From Septoria linicola (lineage: Eukaryota > Ascomycota > Dothideomycetes > Mycosphaerellales > Mycosphaerellaceae), in NCBI GenBank assembly GCA_024114885.1, contig CP099428.1:186001-250000 (forward strand): 64,000 bases of DNA. The letters are read 5' to 3'. Shown piece by piece: positions 9,143 through 20,605 of this stretch. A program made the translations under genes and the position numbers. The notes below the pieces were generated by a model, which did not search any database, was not told the DNA's origin, and saw nothing but the letters and a program-made list of their open reading frames with translations. Each line of letters starts with the position of its first letter. Position 1 is the first letter of the stretch.

Positions 9143-11370
9143 TCAGTCGTCTCTGGGTATCACTTCATTATTTTGCAGCTTGCGCAACATTTCTTGGTTT
9201 TGTTCCTCAATCTCATCGGAATGCTTGTCAACATTCGGGCCAGACTCGATCTTTCGTTTACGGATGGGTCTCGCGGGGTTGCCAGCAACAACGGTATAAG
9301 GCTTGACGTCCTGGATTGGTGTTATCAGTAATTGCACTCACGGTCAGGAGGGAGATAAATGCTTACTCGTGTCACTACAGACCCGGCACCGACCACCGCG
9401 CCTTTACCAATTGTCCTGAACGGTAGAATGATGCAGTCGGCGTGAATGACCACATCCTCCTCGACCCTAATCGGTCCGGCCTGAAATTCGCCTCGACTGC
9501 CTCGCCTTTGCTGAGCGTCCACGCTTGTAGTGATACAGTAGAACTTGACATTGGGCCCAACAATCGATCGATCACCAATATAAATTATGCTTGCGTCCTG
9601 CAATGTGCAGTTCTGTTGAATGAGGACATCCTTGCCAAGATGTATGTTGTAGCCAAATTCGCAGTTGAAAGGTGTCTCAACAACAGAGTGCGAGCCGACA
9701 CTGCCCTTTGGGCCATCCCAGGCTTTTCCGAGCTCCCAAGCGCGTTCTTTCGGCTCATATATGGCCAGGAAGTTGCGCTCTTGCTCGTGTGATGATGAGG
9801 GATTGACGGCTTTGCAGGAGTCATTGTACGCCTCCACGGCTTTTCTGCAAGATGTCCTTTCGTTTCGCAGAGCTGTGTCTTGAAAATGCAGATATCGCTC
9901 TCCTCGCAGCATCTTCGACCGTGCAGTGACGGGCGTTCCAGGGTTCTGTAGATATGCCGGGAGTCCTGATTGGTGCGATCCGCTCCCTGAAGAGACCACG
10001 CTCTCGCGAGAACTGATCGCAGTGTGAGCCGTTGCCGTACCAGGACGATACATGTGGGGAGGGGGCGCATGAAACAGCTCACCATGTGGAGCAGGATAGT
10101 ATCCTCGTGGCGGAGGCGGCGGTGGAGGCGGCGGCGGGAGACTGGGAGGGTACACATGAGGCGGATAAGGAGGCAGTGCCACATCTGGCGGATGGTACTG
10201 TGCTGGTGGTATTTCTCGCCGTTCATCGTAAGGCGGGTGCGGCCGTCGGTGCCAACTTTCGGGGCCTGGTGGTAGACGATTGTCTGCAGGAAATTGAGGT
10301 CCCGCGTGTCGAGGTGGTTGAGGGTCGTGTAGTCTTGGTGGAGGAAGAGCGTAACGCTCGATAGGAGTTTGCCCAGGCTGAGGATGACTCTCTGGGTAAG
10401 AGCCACGTTCGAACCCATATGGCTGGCCATTGACAGGCGTGTAAGCTTCATTCTGCTTGGCTTGCAAAGGCATCGCAGCCCTTTCCGTGATCGGCTTCAA
10501 TCCCCCAGGCGGTTTCGGCCCATATCCTCCGCAACTAAACGAGCCCCGTATGCAGTTCTGGCAATGGGGCTTGCCCTCATCGCACTTCTTCTTCCTCGTG
10601 CGACAGGTATGGCAGCCAGTCTTGGTGCGGTTGCTAAAGTTGCGTTTTCGCTTGCTTTTGTCATCCGCCCCCAAAGAATGTTCGGAAGCATAGGGAAACG
10701 GACCCTGTTGTGCCTGATCTTCTTCAGGTGAAGGCGAAGAGCCGCTTCTCGGATGTGCTTGGGGTTGCGCAGTAAATTGCTGCACTTGAGCCCTTAACGC
10801 AGCTTCGACTTCAGGCCTTGGTGCAGGTGGAGGCTTGCTGAGTCCCTTCTCTGTAGGAGAAAGCGCACGCTTGTATGGGTCGTCGTTAGGCTCCTCAAGC
10901 TCATCGTGGCCTTCACGTTGCGAATAAGGGCCGTCATGCTCATCAGGCCCATCGAGTGTGCGACGCTTCGGCGACCCTGATGCTTCGCCATCACGTTGTT
11001 GCACATGTCCATCGGTCGAGTGATCGTCGGCAGGAGAGTCAGCGCGCTTGCGCTTGTTGGTGGGGTTCTCTTTGACATGATTCTGCTGTGCTTTATCAGA
11101 TGGCTCCGTAGGTCTCCAGCTGTGAGCATGATATGCGGCACCTGACATTGTAGTAGCTTCACCATTGGCCTCGCTTCTATGGTCCACGGGTGGTAACGTA
11201 ATCGGCCTGGGCCCAAGCCCATCATGTCGGAAGTTCGCAGCTCCATGAATGTCGCCGGTGTTGACTGCAGTGAAACCGGCAGGAGCAGACTCCTTCACAG
11301 CTGTGGACGTCCCATTGGTTCTAGACTCTGGTATCGGCGTCCTATTCAGGATGCCGATGTCGTCTCGCAT
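9143..11370 (-). CDS. Zn2Cys6 regulator fused to a hexapeptide O-acetyltransferase domain
   Basis: Two exons, 11370-9367 and 9310-9143, give 723 residues. The long N-terminal region is disordered. A Zn2Cys6 binuclear cluster lies at residues 253-280 (Cys 253, 256, 263, 270, 273, 280) after a basic KSKRKR stretch. A Pro-rich linker, with about ten consecutive prolines near 412-421, leads to a maltose/galactoside acetyltransferase (Mac) domain from about 486 and a left-handed beta-helix of hexapeptide repeats (about 570-700). The helix ends in GAGSVVTR-DVKPYTVVAGNPARPIR, which is only completed by splicing (GTAAGC..CCAG). At the position where active enzymes have the catalytic His of a THPLD-like loop, this protein reads TTSVD, so acetyltransferase activity is doubtful. 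I recall similar fusions in other ascomycetes. Nuclear DNA binding is likely; targets are unknown. Confidence 0.88.
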
Positions 11371-14150
11371 TGGAGAGCTTGCACGAAAGACCCAGTTCCA
11401 GTTCTTCGGGTTGCGTTGACCGGACGCAACTCATGCAACGTAGAGCAATAGTCCGCTGAAATGCTTTTCCAAGTGTTAGTCGCCCATAGATGCAAGATGT
11501 CTTCGATCCACGTTCATTCGCTTTGAACAATTCGCATCCGGTCTTGATGCTTGATGGTTGCACCGTTGTGCACGAATGGCGCTTAATGTCGGCTATTACA
11601 CGCAGGCAGTGAGGCTGCACAGAGCTCGATTCTTCATTCGATCAACAACGTGAGGGATGAAGAACAGGTTTTGCCCGCGGTGTCGATGAAAGCCCCGCCA
11701 CGCGTGGTGAGGTTAGCCCTCGAGGGTTCGTTGGATTGCGGCGCGGTTGCTGGGCGGGTCAATGCTGCGAAGCTGCAGATGCGATTGTACGCCGAGCAAA
11801 ATTCCTCAGATCGGCCCGTAAGCTAGGTCTTCGCTAGCCGATCTTGTCCTGTGGACTGGATACGATGCAAGGAGCAGGAGCGGCAACAACCAAACATGTG
11901 ATAGTTGACAGAGACAGACGAAAGGTGAGGAGAAAGTGGGCGAGCAAACATACAGCGCTTCCCGCTTGCGCGCACGGCGGCTAGGATAAGAGCGACTAGT
12001 ATGCTCCCAGCGTCTAGTTTTTGAGTTCGCGGCGAGGCCCGATGCGCGAGGGAGTTCCACCCGCCCTCATACCCTGGTTGGTCCGGCCGGTGCTCTGTCG
12101 CTGTTGGCGCGCATGGCGCAAGGTCAGCGGCTTCGTGACGACTCCCTGCAGCCTTTGACGGTTTGGCCAATAAATCCGACCTGCTTGTCGGGTTCTCTGC
12201 AGCAGCACACTTCTGAACTGACACTTTGCGAACCAGCGCAGAGCTTGCCCGCTCAACCTCGTGCGGCACAGAGATACGTGCGGCACAGGATACACACTTT
12301 AGGCTTGCTTCTCAAGAGCATGACAGGCGGCCTTAGCGCGCGAGGACCTGATCTCTGCTGAACTGTTGAATGATTGAGACAAGGATCTGAAGGGGTGCCA
12401 TGCGCTCTTCAGATGCGTCTCCACTTTGTCTCGTTGCAATCAAGCACGAGTCTCGAGAGCGAATACATCCAGACGTTAGCTGGCCCTGGTATTCTCATCA
12501 ATCAGGTGAGTTCCAATTCCTGCTGGGAGCTGTATTGGACGTTGCGCATTGCGGCGTCAGGTCAACGAATAGCCGTCTTCTGCATATTGGACTTGCCGAG
12601 CTCGCGCGCCTAGTTCCCATTTCATCCTTGTCGAGCTCTGAACTCAATCCTGCCGACGTTGCGTAACGGCGGGGATAGAGTCCCTGTCAAGCATGGACAC
12701 AGCGGCATGGCTTCACGGAGCTGTGCCTTATTTCACCCTCTCAGATATAGTATCTTTACTGGTCGCCTAGTACAGTCGGAGTGCTATGCTGCTGACTGTG
12801 TCAACATTCTAGTATCAATAACACAGCAGAGCTGCGCGCATAATGCCCAGTTGCAGAGCCTGGGTTCAATGAACTGGGGTTCTTCGAACTGAAGCAGAGC
12901 GCGCATCTGGCCAAACGTGGTCAAGTGGATGGTAGTCACACCCAGCACAGTTTGTGCTCGGCGATCCTCAGTCGACCAGTCACAATATCGAGAGGGCAGA
13001 GGAACAGTGCCACGCCGGACTGCCCGTCTCGCATCCAAGTAGTCGGGATATGTATGCAGCCACATCGCCCGATCGAGAACAATGTGGCTTTGCTCAGCGG
13101 GACGGCTTGTGAGGATTTTGAAATCAGGCGACTGATGGAAGGGTAAGTGCATTGCGCTGTTAAGCGTCTGCTTGGACACGCCGCGTAGCAAGCGCTGTAT
13201 TGTACAGAACTGTCGAGGTGACACTGAAATGATAAAGCCATCCTGGGCGTTATGATGCAAATCTCAGCGAGCAGGTCTGCGAATCACTGTTTATCCTGCT
13301 CAATCCACAAATCGAGACTGGATCCGACTGCCTGGAGACTTCTGCGGGCAGAGAGCAGTCTGCAAATGCTTCAGCTCCCGCGTGAGTCTGACGTGGAGAC
13401 GTGCGTCGGGCAGCACTGCATTGCTTGACGCCAGACAAAAGTCAATGGACAGACCTGACCAGAGTGCTGGTAACAAGAAAGGCGAGATAGACATAGTGTA
13501 TTAGCGATGAGCATAAGAGTTCCTTCGAGCCGTGATGGAATACGCCGAGCAGCTGAGTCGCTTAACAGGCCATCGTAGTGTGGCTAGATTATGGTATCGA
13601 CGAAAGTCGGATAGCAGGGACACATCGGTGCACAATTGATTCCAGTACTCGGCTGTATGGCGAACATTCGTCGCTGTGAAAGCATTGAACACATATCAGT
13701 GTGAGTATCGGGAAACTCAACCACATCGTGAGCACCCTGCGCCTTGCAAAGATGGCAGGCACGCTTGTCGTATGTAGCAAGTATGAGTGTATCGTGCTGC
13801 CGGGCAGATCGATATTGTGGATCGTGCGATAGATTTCACGACTGTGACAGAAACGCGGCCAGCATCACCTGCGCGGCTTGTTCGGACAGGCGGTTAACCG
13901 AAGCTCAAAGATTGATGAGCCTGCGGAGGTGCTCCGAGTTCCCGTTCGACGAAGGGGAATTGCTTCGAACAGTGTGTGCTTTACGGGCGTGGGTCCGAAC
14001 GGACTGAGGCAGGTGCAATCGAAGCCGATACACATATGAAAAGGTCGTGGTCATCTCCGGTCACTCGCTTGGCCTCCGCAATGTGCCTCTACCTCCATAG
14101 ATACAGCACACGATTGAGCGCTCCGTTCACGAACACTACTATCATCAGAC
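11371..14150. other. Long intergenic region without a recognised gene
   Basis: These 2.8 kb hold many short open frames, none over 158 codons, and no conserved domain or convincing exon chain on either strand. No tRNA, transposon ends or tandem repeats were recognised. It separates the regulator-acetyltransferase fusion from the mitochondrial uL3 gene. Confidence 0.5.
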
Positions 14151-15074
14151 ATGCCGCCGCGGCCATCGCCCACAGCCTTCGGGCTGCCGCCCACTTTTCT
14201 CTGTCCGATACTATCTCGACAATTCATCAGATCAATCCGGTCCATAGCACCGCCAAAGAAGCTCCACAAATTCAACCATAGCAAGAACCTCCCGACTCTG
14301 CATGCCACAGCGAAAGCCGCCTTCGAGCGCAGAGAACATAACTTTCCCCTTCGAACGGGCGCGATAGCAATCAAGAAGGGCATGACGGGCATGTACAATC
14401 CTACCACGGCGAGACGCGAAGCATGCACGGTCCTGCAACTGGACAGATGTCAAGTGGTCAGCCACAAACGACGTGACATTCATGGCTACTGGGCAGTGCA
14501 AGTAGGTTTTGGAACGAAAGAAGCGCGAAATGTGACTCGTCCTGAGCGAGGACATTTTGCAGCACAGGGAGTGCCGATCAAGAAGGAAGTTGCAGAGTTT
14601 CGCGTGAAGAACGAAGAGGGCCTGCCATCAGTAGGGTCTGTGATTTCCGCAGATTTGTTTCAAGAAGGTCAATTCATTGACGCACGAGGTGTGACGCGCG
14701 GAATGGGTTTCGCTGGTGGTATGAAGAGGTGGGGATTCAGCGGTCAACCAGCTTCGCACGGTAACAGTTTGACGCATCGTGCTATGGGTTCTGCCGGTGC
14801 CTCGCAGGGTTCTGGTTCAAGAGTTTTGCCAGGCAAGAAGATGGCCGGAAGAATGGGTGGCGAGAACCACACAGTGCAGAACTTGAAAGTTGTGAAAGTG
14901 GATCGCGAGAACGGAATCGTGGTTGTGCAGGGCGCTGTCCCAGGACCTCGAAACTCGATTGTGAAGATTCAGGATGCGATCAAGAAGCCATGGCCGGAAG
15001 TTGAGCCAGATGTCGGCATTTCTGCTTGGGTGAGATCTGGTGAGACCCCGGCGCCTCCACCAATGGAGGCATGA
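14151..15074 (+). CDS. Mitochondrial large-subunit ribosomal protein uL3m (MRPL9-type)
   Basis: Single exon, 307 residues. Ribosomal protein L3 of the mitochondrial large subunit, orthologous to yeast Mrpl9. The basic, Ser/Thr-rich N-terminus looks like a mitochondrial presequence. The L3 core starts at about residue 69 (TGAIAIKKGMTGMY). The family signature around residues 183-228 includes GVTRGMGFAGGMKRWGF, HRAMGSAGASQGSGSRVLPGKKMAGRMG and a final GAVPGPRNSIVKIQDA. The protein should sit near the peptidyl transferase centre of the mitoribosome. Nothing is unusual in the sequence. Confidence 0.95.
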   Translation: MPPRPSPTAFGLPPTFLCPILSRQFIRSIRSIAPPKKLHKFNHSKNLPTLHATAKAAFERREHNFPLRTGAIAIKKGMTGMYNPTTARREACTVLQLDRCQVVSHKRRDIHGYWAVQVGFGTKEARNVTRPERGHFAAQGVPIKKEVAEFRVKNEEGLPSVGSVISADLFQEGQFIDARGVTRGMGFAGGMKRWGFSGQPASHGNSLTHRAMGSAGASQGSGSRVLPGKKMAGRMGGENHTVQNLKVVKVDRENGIVVVQGAVPGPRNSIVKIQDAIKKPWPEVEPDVGISAWVRSGETPAPPPMEA

Positions 15075-15871
15075 TCTATGTACGGATTGTCACACATTGT
15101 GCGCAGTATAAGCACTATGGCCGTTCGAGAAATTACAGGGTGGCAAGTCGGTCGAAGCGGAAGGATGTATCACAAGCGAGCATACATGCAATGAATGCCA
15201 CAAGCAGGTCCCGCCACTGCATCGGGTTTCGGACTTCGACAGGGGTAGAATTGATGCGGCCGCGAGAGCCGCGAGAGCAAAATACCGCGCTTACGGCCGC
15301 GCTTATACCTTCCGCCAAACACGGTCAGTTGCGGCTGTTTGCATACGGCGAGACCGTGTACCACGTCGGCTGCAATAGATGCGTGCCTCAGGTCGTGGAG
15401 GGGTTTTAAGATCTGGAACGGTCCGTGATACAACATTTGTGGAACGCATGGGGCGTGAGATGAAGAAAGTGAAGCGGGTTGGATGTTGCACTGTATGGTA
15501 TAGCATAGATGCGCAGGTGTATCTTGTACATTATTCGGAGCCGAAGTCTGTATGACTGACTTCTCTGCTGGCATGCCTGGTCCATCGTGGTGCACGAAAC
15601 TATGCTCTCGCTGAACTTCATGCTTGGACAACTTTGCCGGCCTGTGCATTGCAGCATGAAACTCCACCAGGAGGTCTGTTATTCTGAAGCAGGTCTGTAG
15701 CACGAAGTGCCAACCCGCACCAAGCAACATAGCCGGGTCAAAACGGTATGGTCGCGGATTGATTGCATGTACCATAGCAAGAGCCGGATGATGAGCTCCA
15801 TGTTGCGGCATGTTTTGATCAAGATCCATGAAGCCAACCTGTTAGATTGTGCAAGTGTCCAAGGTTTTGGA
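15075..15871. other. Intergenic, nothing assigned
   Basis: This is 0.8 kb between the converging 3' ends of uL3m and PSF2. A 219-codon open frame on the minus strand (15170-15829) has no domain and a random-looking His/Pro/Arg-rich composition, so I do not call it a gene. Confidence 0.45.
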
Positions 15872-16787
15872 TCACAGCTCCATGTCATCGTCGTCGTCTT
15901 GGTAGTTGCGACTTCCGCCAAGTGCATCTTGCCCATCTGCCTCCTCAGCTACCTGGTTCTCCTCACGGGCCATGTTCAGTCGCCTGTAGTGTCATTAGCA
16001 GATGTTCTCCCTTTTTCTCATGCGATCTCCCTCCAAGCACATGTCGGACATACCTCAAGCCATCAACAACTCCTCCCACAAAGCCACGAATCTCCGCAAC
16101 TTCCATTCCTCCAATGCCATTGACTTTCAGCCCAGCTCCTGCGTCCAACGCCTTGAAGCCCTTCCTCAATTTACTCATTCGTACTTCTCGCAGATCCCTC
16201 AGCAACCTCCGCACCATATCTGGATCATCGAAGTCATCACTCGCATGTGTAAGCAGCAGGTAGCCTAGCTCATTCCAATGGTATGGGAGAGCATCGTCTT
16301 GAGCTCTATTTGTACTGCTGTTCTTCATGAATGGGGAGCTCATCTCCATGCCATCCTTGCTCAGGTATGGCTCGCTGGCTAGGCTGATGCCCGTCGCTTG
16401 TGGGAAGTCTGGTGCTGGTGTGAGTGCACCGCCTAGTCTCTGATCTGTTTCTAAATCGAGAAGTGATTGTAGAGAAGAGGTTGATAGCCATGCCGGAGGG
16501 GAGATGTTGGCTCGCTTTTGGCGCTTGAGCAACAGTGCTAGCCATAGTGGTAGTTGTGCTGGGAATGGAGGATTGAGGCGTTCTGTAGGGCCCTAGATGA
16601 TGCTCGTATGAGCAACAAGTTGCGTATCTTTGGCCAGAGGCCAGCTCTTACGCTGTAGCTAGGATTCACTCACGCCTAGCAACTCTAGTCCTTCAAGTCT
16701 CTGGCGAGGGATCACCGTGACGAGCTCCATTTCGCAGAGAAAGCCGACTTCGTTCGGCGTGAGGCCAGGCGGGAGTGGAAGAGCCAT
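15872..16787 (-). CDS. psf2: GINS complex subunit Psf2
   Basis: Three exons, 16787-16674, 16592-16054 and 15983-15872, give 254 residues. The start at MALPLPPGLTP is chosen because Psf2 proteins begin there; the frame runs further upstream but that part is not conserved. The N-terminal EVGFLCEMELVTVIPRQRLE and the spliced LELLGGPTERLNPPFP..PLWLALLLKRQKR segments are typical of the family. The last exon gives a short acidic tail ending DDDDDMEL. Phases 0 and 2 fit exactly. Psf2 is one of four GINS subunits that, with Cdc45 and Mcm2-7, form the replicative helicase. The stretch DDFDDPDMVRRLLRDLREVRMSKLRKG matches the A domain. The gene is divergent from ALG10. Confidence 0.94.
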
Positions 16788-17014
16788 CGTGTGTCTTGGT
16801 GCATGTCTGCCGGCAGCGACAAGTGCTGGTGGAACAGCTTTCACGATGTGCAAACGAAGTGGGATGGTGCAGAAGTCGCGTTCGTCACGCGTTACGCTCC
16901 TGCCAAGAGAATCTGCCATCGCTAACTAAGTTAACCTAACTTCACTCTTCAACTGCAGGCCACATTACCTCTGTAAATGTCAGTGCAAACTTATCATCGA
17001 TAGTGATTAGTGCG
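16788..17014. promoter_or_regulatory. Shared promoter of PSF2 and ALG10
   Basis: The 227 bp between two divergent start codons must hold both promoters. It contains GCTAACTAAGTTAACCTAAC (16921-16940), a cluster of TTAG/CTAA-like motifs similar to those in the SCS2/UBX promoter near 52815. Confidence 0.5.
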
Positions 17015-18880
17015 ATGGCAACTGCAACTGCAGCCCTCCTCGCACCGTTGGGCATCTGGTTCAAGGCTGTCAGCAATGCTGTACAAGAACCATATCTGGT
17101 ATGTACATTGCGTTGCCAGGTAAGTCCTCTCTTACAATTTCTTGCAGGACGAAGTCTTCCACATTCCACAAGCACAGCATTACTGCGCAGACAGATGGCA
17201 TATCTGGGATCCAAAGCTGACCACGCCGCCCGGCCTGTACCTGATTTCGTATCTTGCACGTCCACTCCTCGGCTGCAACGTCACATCACTGAGGGCCATT
17301 AATGCTGCATGCCTTATTGCGTTATGCATAGCTCTGGCTGCTAGCTACAATGTTCGAAGGAACGCCAATGATCAGAAGGGCTACATGAGCAAACTTCTGG
17401 CATACCACAGCTCGCTGAACATTGCACTCTTCCCGCCGTTGTTCTTCTTCTCGGCGCTCTACTACACAGACATAGCCTCGACGCTATCGTGGATGGTCTT
17501 CTATTGGTACTTCCTACGTACGCTACAGACCCCGAAGTTCTCGCCTGTGCAGGCGTCTGTCCAGATCCTATTAGGCGTCATCAGCCTGTCCTTCAGGCAG
17601 ACCAACATTTTCTGGGTAGCGGTTGCTCCACTTGCGATCAAACTGGTGGCAGAGCTCGATCAGGGCCACAAAGTAGTCAAGCAGTCTATGTATAGAAGGG
17701 CTGAAGGATTCGGCGATTCAACTTGGAGTGTTGCGAAGACCAGCTGGAAGATGAACGTGGTCTACGACCCTCCCGTCCGCGATGCGTTCTTCGAAGGTCT
17801 GTGTAAACCGTTCTCCATATCAAACCAGACTTTTGCTGACTGTGGATAGACTACTTCCGCAGTATCATGTCAATCGGAGCATGCGCATTGAAAATTGCCA
17901 CACAGCCAAGGAGAGCGCTCAACGTTATCCTTGCAGTGTCGCCCCACCTGGCTCTAATTGGCGTCTTCGCCAGCTTCATTCTATGGAACGGAGGAGTCGT
18001 GCTCGGCGACAAATCCAATCACATCGCCACGATCAACCTGCCGCAGATGCTGTACATCTGGCCTTTCATCACCTTCTTCTCCTGGCCACTACTACTCCCA
18101 CACTTCATCATGGGCGCACTCACTCTGATCGCTCGCATCGGCCGGATCGCCAACCTGGAGCCACTCCTCGTATGCAAACGACGCAACTTCCTCCCACGAG
18201 CATACCTGATTGTTGGCTTCACCATTCTTGCCCTCGCGACAATCCACTTCAACACAATCGTGCACCCATTCATGCTCGCCGACAACCGCCACTACGTCTT
18301 CTACGTCTTCAAACGCCTCCTCCGACCACGATGGCTACGCTACCTAGCTGCACCAGTCTACGTCATGACAGCCTGGGCCTGCATCGGATCGCGAGGCGAA
18401 GCACCATACAGCAACATGGGCCTGACCAAAGAAGACAATAAGCGTCGCTCCCTCACGAGATCAGGAAGCGCCAACGACACGACCAGGGATCTACTCAAGC
18501 ACAACGCCGTGTCAGACGCAGCCAAGAGATCCTCAAACATCCCCGACGGCAAGAGCACAGCAATGGTCTCTTTCGTTCTCATCAACCTCTTCACTACCGC
18601 ACTCACACTATGTAGTGCGCCTCTCGTAGAGCCACGATATTGCATTATTCCATTCATCATGTGGCGGATGCATTTACCGCTGTATTCTGTCAACGAAACG
18701 AGGGAGAAGCAAATTGCGGAGGATAAAAGCTGGAGTGCTGTGTTGAAGGCGTATGACTATCGTGTGGTTGTGGAGACGGTGTGGTTTTTGGTTGTGAATG
18801 CTGTGACGGGGTGGATCTTTTTGAATTGGACGTTTGAGTGGCCGAGTGAGCCCGGGGTGAAGCAGAGGTTTATGTGGTAA
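17015..18880 (+). CDS. alg10: Dol-P-Glc:Glc2Man9GlcNAc2-PP-Dol alpha-1,2-glucosyltransferase ALG10
   Basis: Three exons, 17015-17098, 17148-17796 and 17850-18880, give 587 residues. ALG10 (yeast DIE2) adds the terminal alpha-1,2-glucose to the lipid-linked oligosaccharide in the ER lumen, which oligosaccharyltransferase needs for efficient transfer. The first splice creates PYL-DEVFHIPQAQHYC, the family's conserved luminal loop with the catalytic acidic residue, and is followed by WDPKLTTPPGLY. SFRQTNIFW and many hydrophobic segments (10 or more) fit the multi-span GT-C fold. The first intron is only 49 nt (GTATGT..TTGCAG) and the second 53 nt, ending in GGATAG. A loop at about 445-505 is hydrophilic. 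The call is firm. Confidence 0.95.
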
Positions 18881-19342
18881 ATACGCTGTAGTGGCTGCGT
18901 GGCGCCTTATGATCAAGGGTCTGAACAAGCAGCAAGACAAAAACGATGTACTCCATCACCCTCTGAAGAATTATGCTCGTTCTGACCTATCTGTCTGGGA
19001 GCACCATGCCATATAGACTTGTCGGTCATGTATCGTAAAGTGGCTCGTGTCGTTGTACCAAGAAGATATAGCTAAGCCTCAGTCTCTGCTCGCGGTAGCC
19101 TGTCACGGCGTGAAAGCACAGCCATCCGTCCTGAGATCTGTTGCCTTAGGTGTCCTTGCTTCCCCATGATGCATTGAAAACGGCTTCTGACAGTTCCACT
19201 TGGCCTGGAACACTCACAACCACTTGCCAACAGCTTCTGGATGTCGCGACGATGACCGCACCAGGACAATTTCTCCAGCAGCCTTTCGGCTACCTCAATC
19301 GAGCGCCGTAACTCTATGTGAAGCGTGCAAGCGCACGACAAT
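18881..19342. other. Intergenic between converging genes
   Basis: This 3' flank is shared by ALG10 and the BTB gene. A 92-codon frame on the minus strand (19072-19350) follows the BTB stop codons and has no recognised domain. Confidence 0.4.
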
Positions 19343-20339
19343 TCAGACATGTGGCATCCAGATGTTATGAGCCTTTCTCAATGCGTTCCACTTCTTCGCA
19401 CATGGCGCCTTCTCACTGTCCTCGTGCTCATGATATATCTGCAGACATCGATACGAAAGTCTGGCTCTGCCGGCATATCTTCATGCGGCTCCAAGTTGCA
19501 GTCCCCACCAGCCAGGCAATTGAAGCACTTCAGCTTTCGGACGAGCTTCATGCGTCGACTCGCGATGATCGCTAGAACATGTGGCGCGAGTTGCAGCAGT
19601 ACTTTTGTGTCAGCTGCCTCCGTCTCTGCCGACTCAGTCTCGTAGACATGGATGTCGATGATAAATCGTACAAGGGCCGCCGATTCTGGCAGATTGTCGA
19701 AAGCGATGGCGTTAGATGAAGTTTCTGGCCACAGATACACCTTAGGCTTCCTCTGTAATCCTTTCTGCAAGATCACATCCATCATATCATTACGCAGAGT
19801 CCTCGTGTCGTACCTGTCGGCAAAGACGTAGAGTTTGAACAGGCTTTCGTACGACCATGTAGCAGGGTCAGCCGGCGCACCTTCGTCATCGTCATCGCCA
19901 TCGCCTCCCGAGAGGTCCTTGAGACTGCTGGTGGCATCAGCGGGCTCGTATACGATGCTTCCGGTGTAGATCCAGGCGATGAAGCACTCCAGTAGCCACT
20001 CGTCCATATCCTCGAGCTCCAATATGCCCTCTTGGCCCTCCCTGAACGTCTTCTCCTGGAAAGCCTTCTGGAAGTAGGCGGATTTGCCGCACAGGAGAGG
20101 GCGGAGTTTCTGGAAGTTTCGATCGTTGCCTTTGATCCGGATTGTGACCTACGACAGTGTCAGTCTCTAGATGCAACTCGAAGAGCACATTTTCAAGCCA
20201 GATGGTGGATGGTAAAGCTAGCATGCGTTCGTCGGGAGCATGCAAAGGAGTGACCGACCATCTGTGGATCATACAGATCCCTATGAATTGTTAGCAGATG
20301 TCTTCTGATCAAGACCGCACTCGAGGTACTGAATTGCAT
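19343..20339 (-). CDS. BTB/POZ domain protein, C-terminus possibly frameshifted
   Basis: Two exons are proposed: 20339-20259 and 20148 onward. The junction joins DLYDPQM to VTIRI with donor GTCGGT and acceptor CGTAG. The BTB fold is clear: KLRPLLCGKSAYFQKAF, FREGQEGILELED, WLLECFIAWIYTGSIVY, then LFKLYVFADRYDTRTLRNDMM. As it stands the frame reaches a stop at 19378 (about 257 residues). The last residues do not resemble the family, but the frame shifted by two bases from 19438 reads YHEHEDSEKAPC and ends at 19343. That matches the conserved Cys/His tail of fungal BTB proteins as I recall it. A 2-bp AT expansion (GATATATC, 19432-19439) would explain this. Fungal BTB proteins of this type are poorly characterised; a Cul3-adaptor role is only a possibility. 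The first exon is uncertain. Confidence 0.72.
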
Positions 20340-20605
20340 CATGGCAAGGCGGCTTTATTTCTGGTCTACTTATTTGATCCGGATGCCCTCCATGATTCGT
20401 ATTGCGTGTGTGTCAATGAGCACAAGTAGGTTCTTGTAGGTGGTCGAAGCTTTGCGAAAGATGTTTCGAGGTTGGCAGAAGAGTGTGAAACTGCCAATCC
20501 ATGCACGAGAGCACGAGCCTGATGCAGCAAAAGTATGATTCAGACCAGCGCCTCACCTCTGCTGAATATGAGTCTGGCGTCCCGGGCTTCATTTCACCGC
20601 CTGTA

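Noticed and set aside
15170..15829. 219-codon minus-strand frame 3' of PSF2
   Set aside because: No domain, random composition, and it lies within a gap between converging genes with other overlapping frames.
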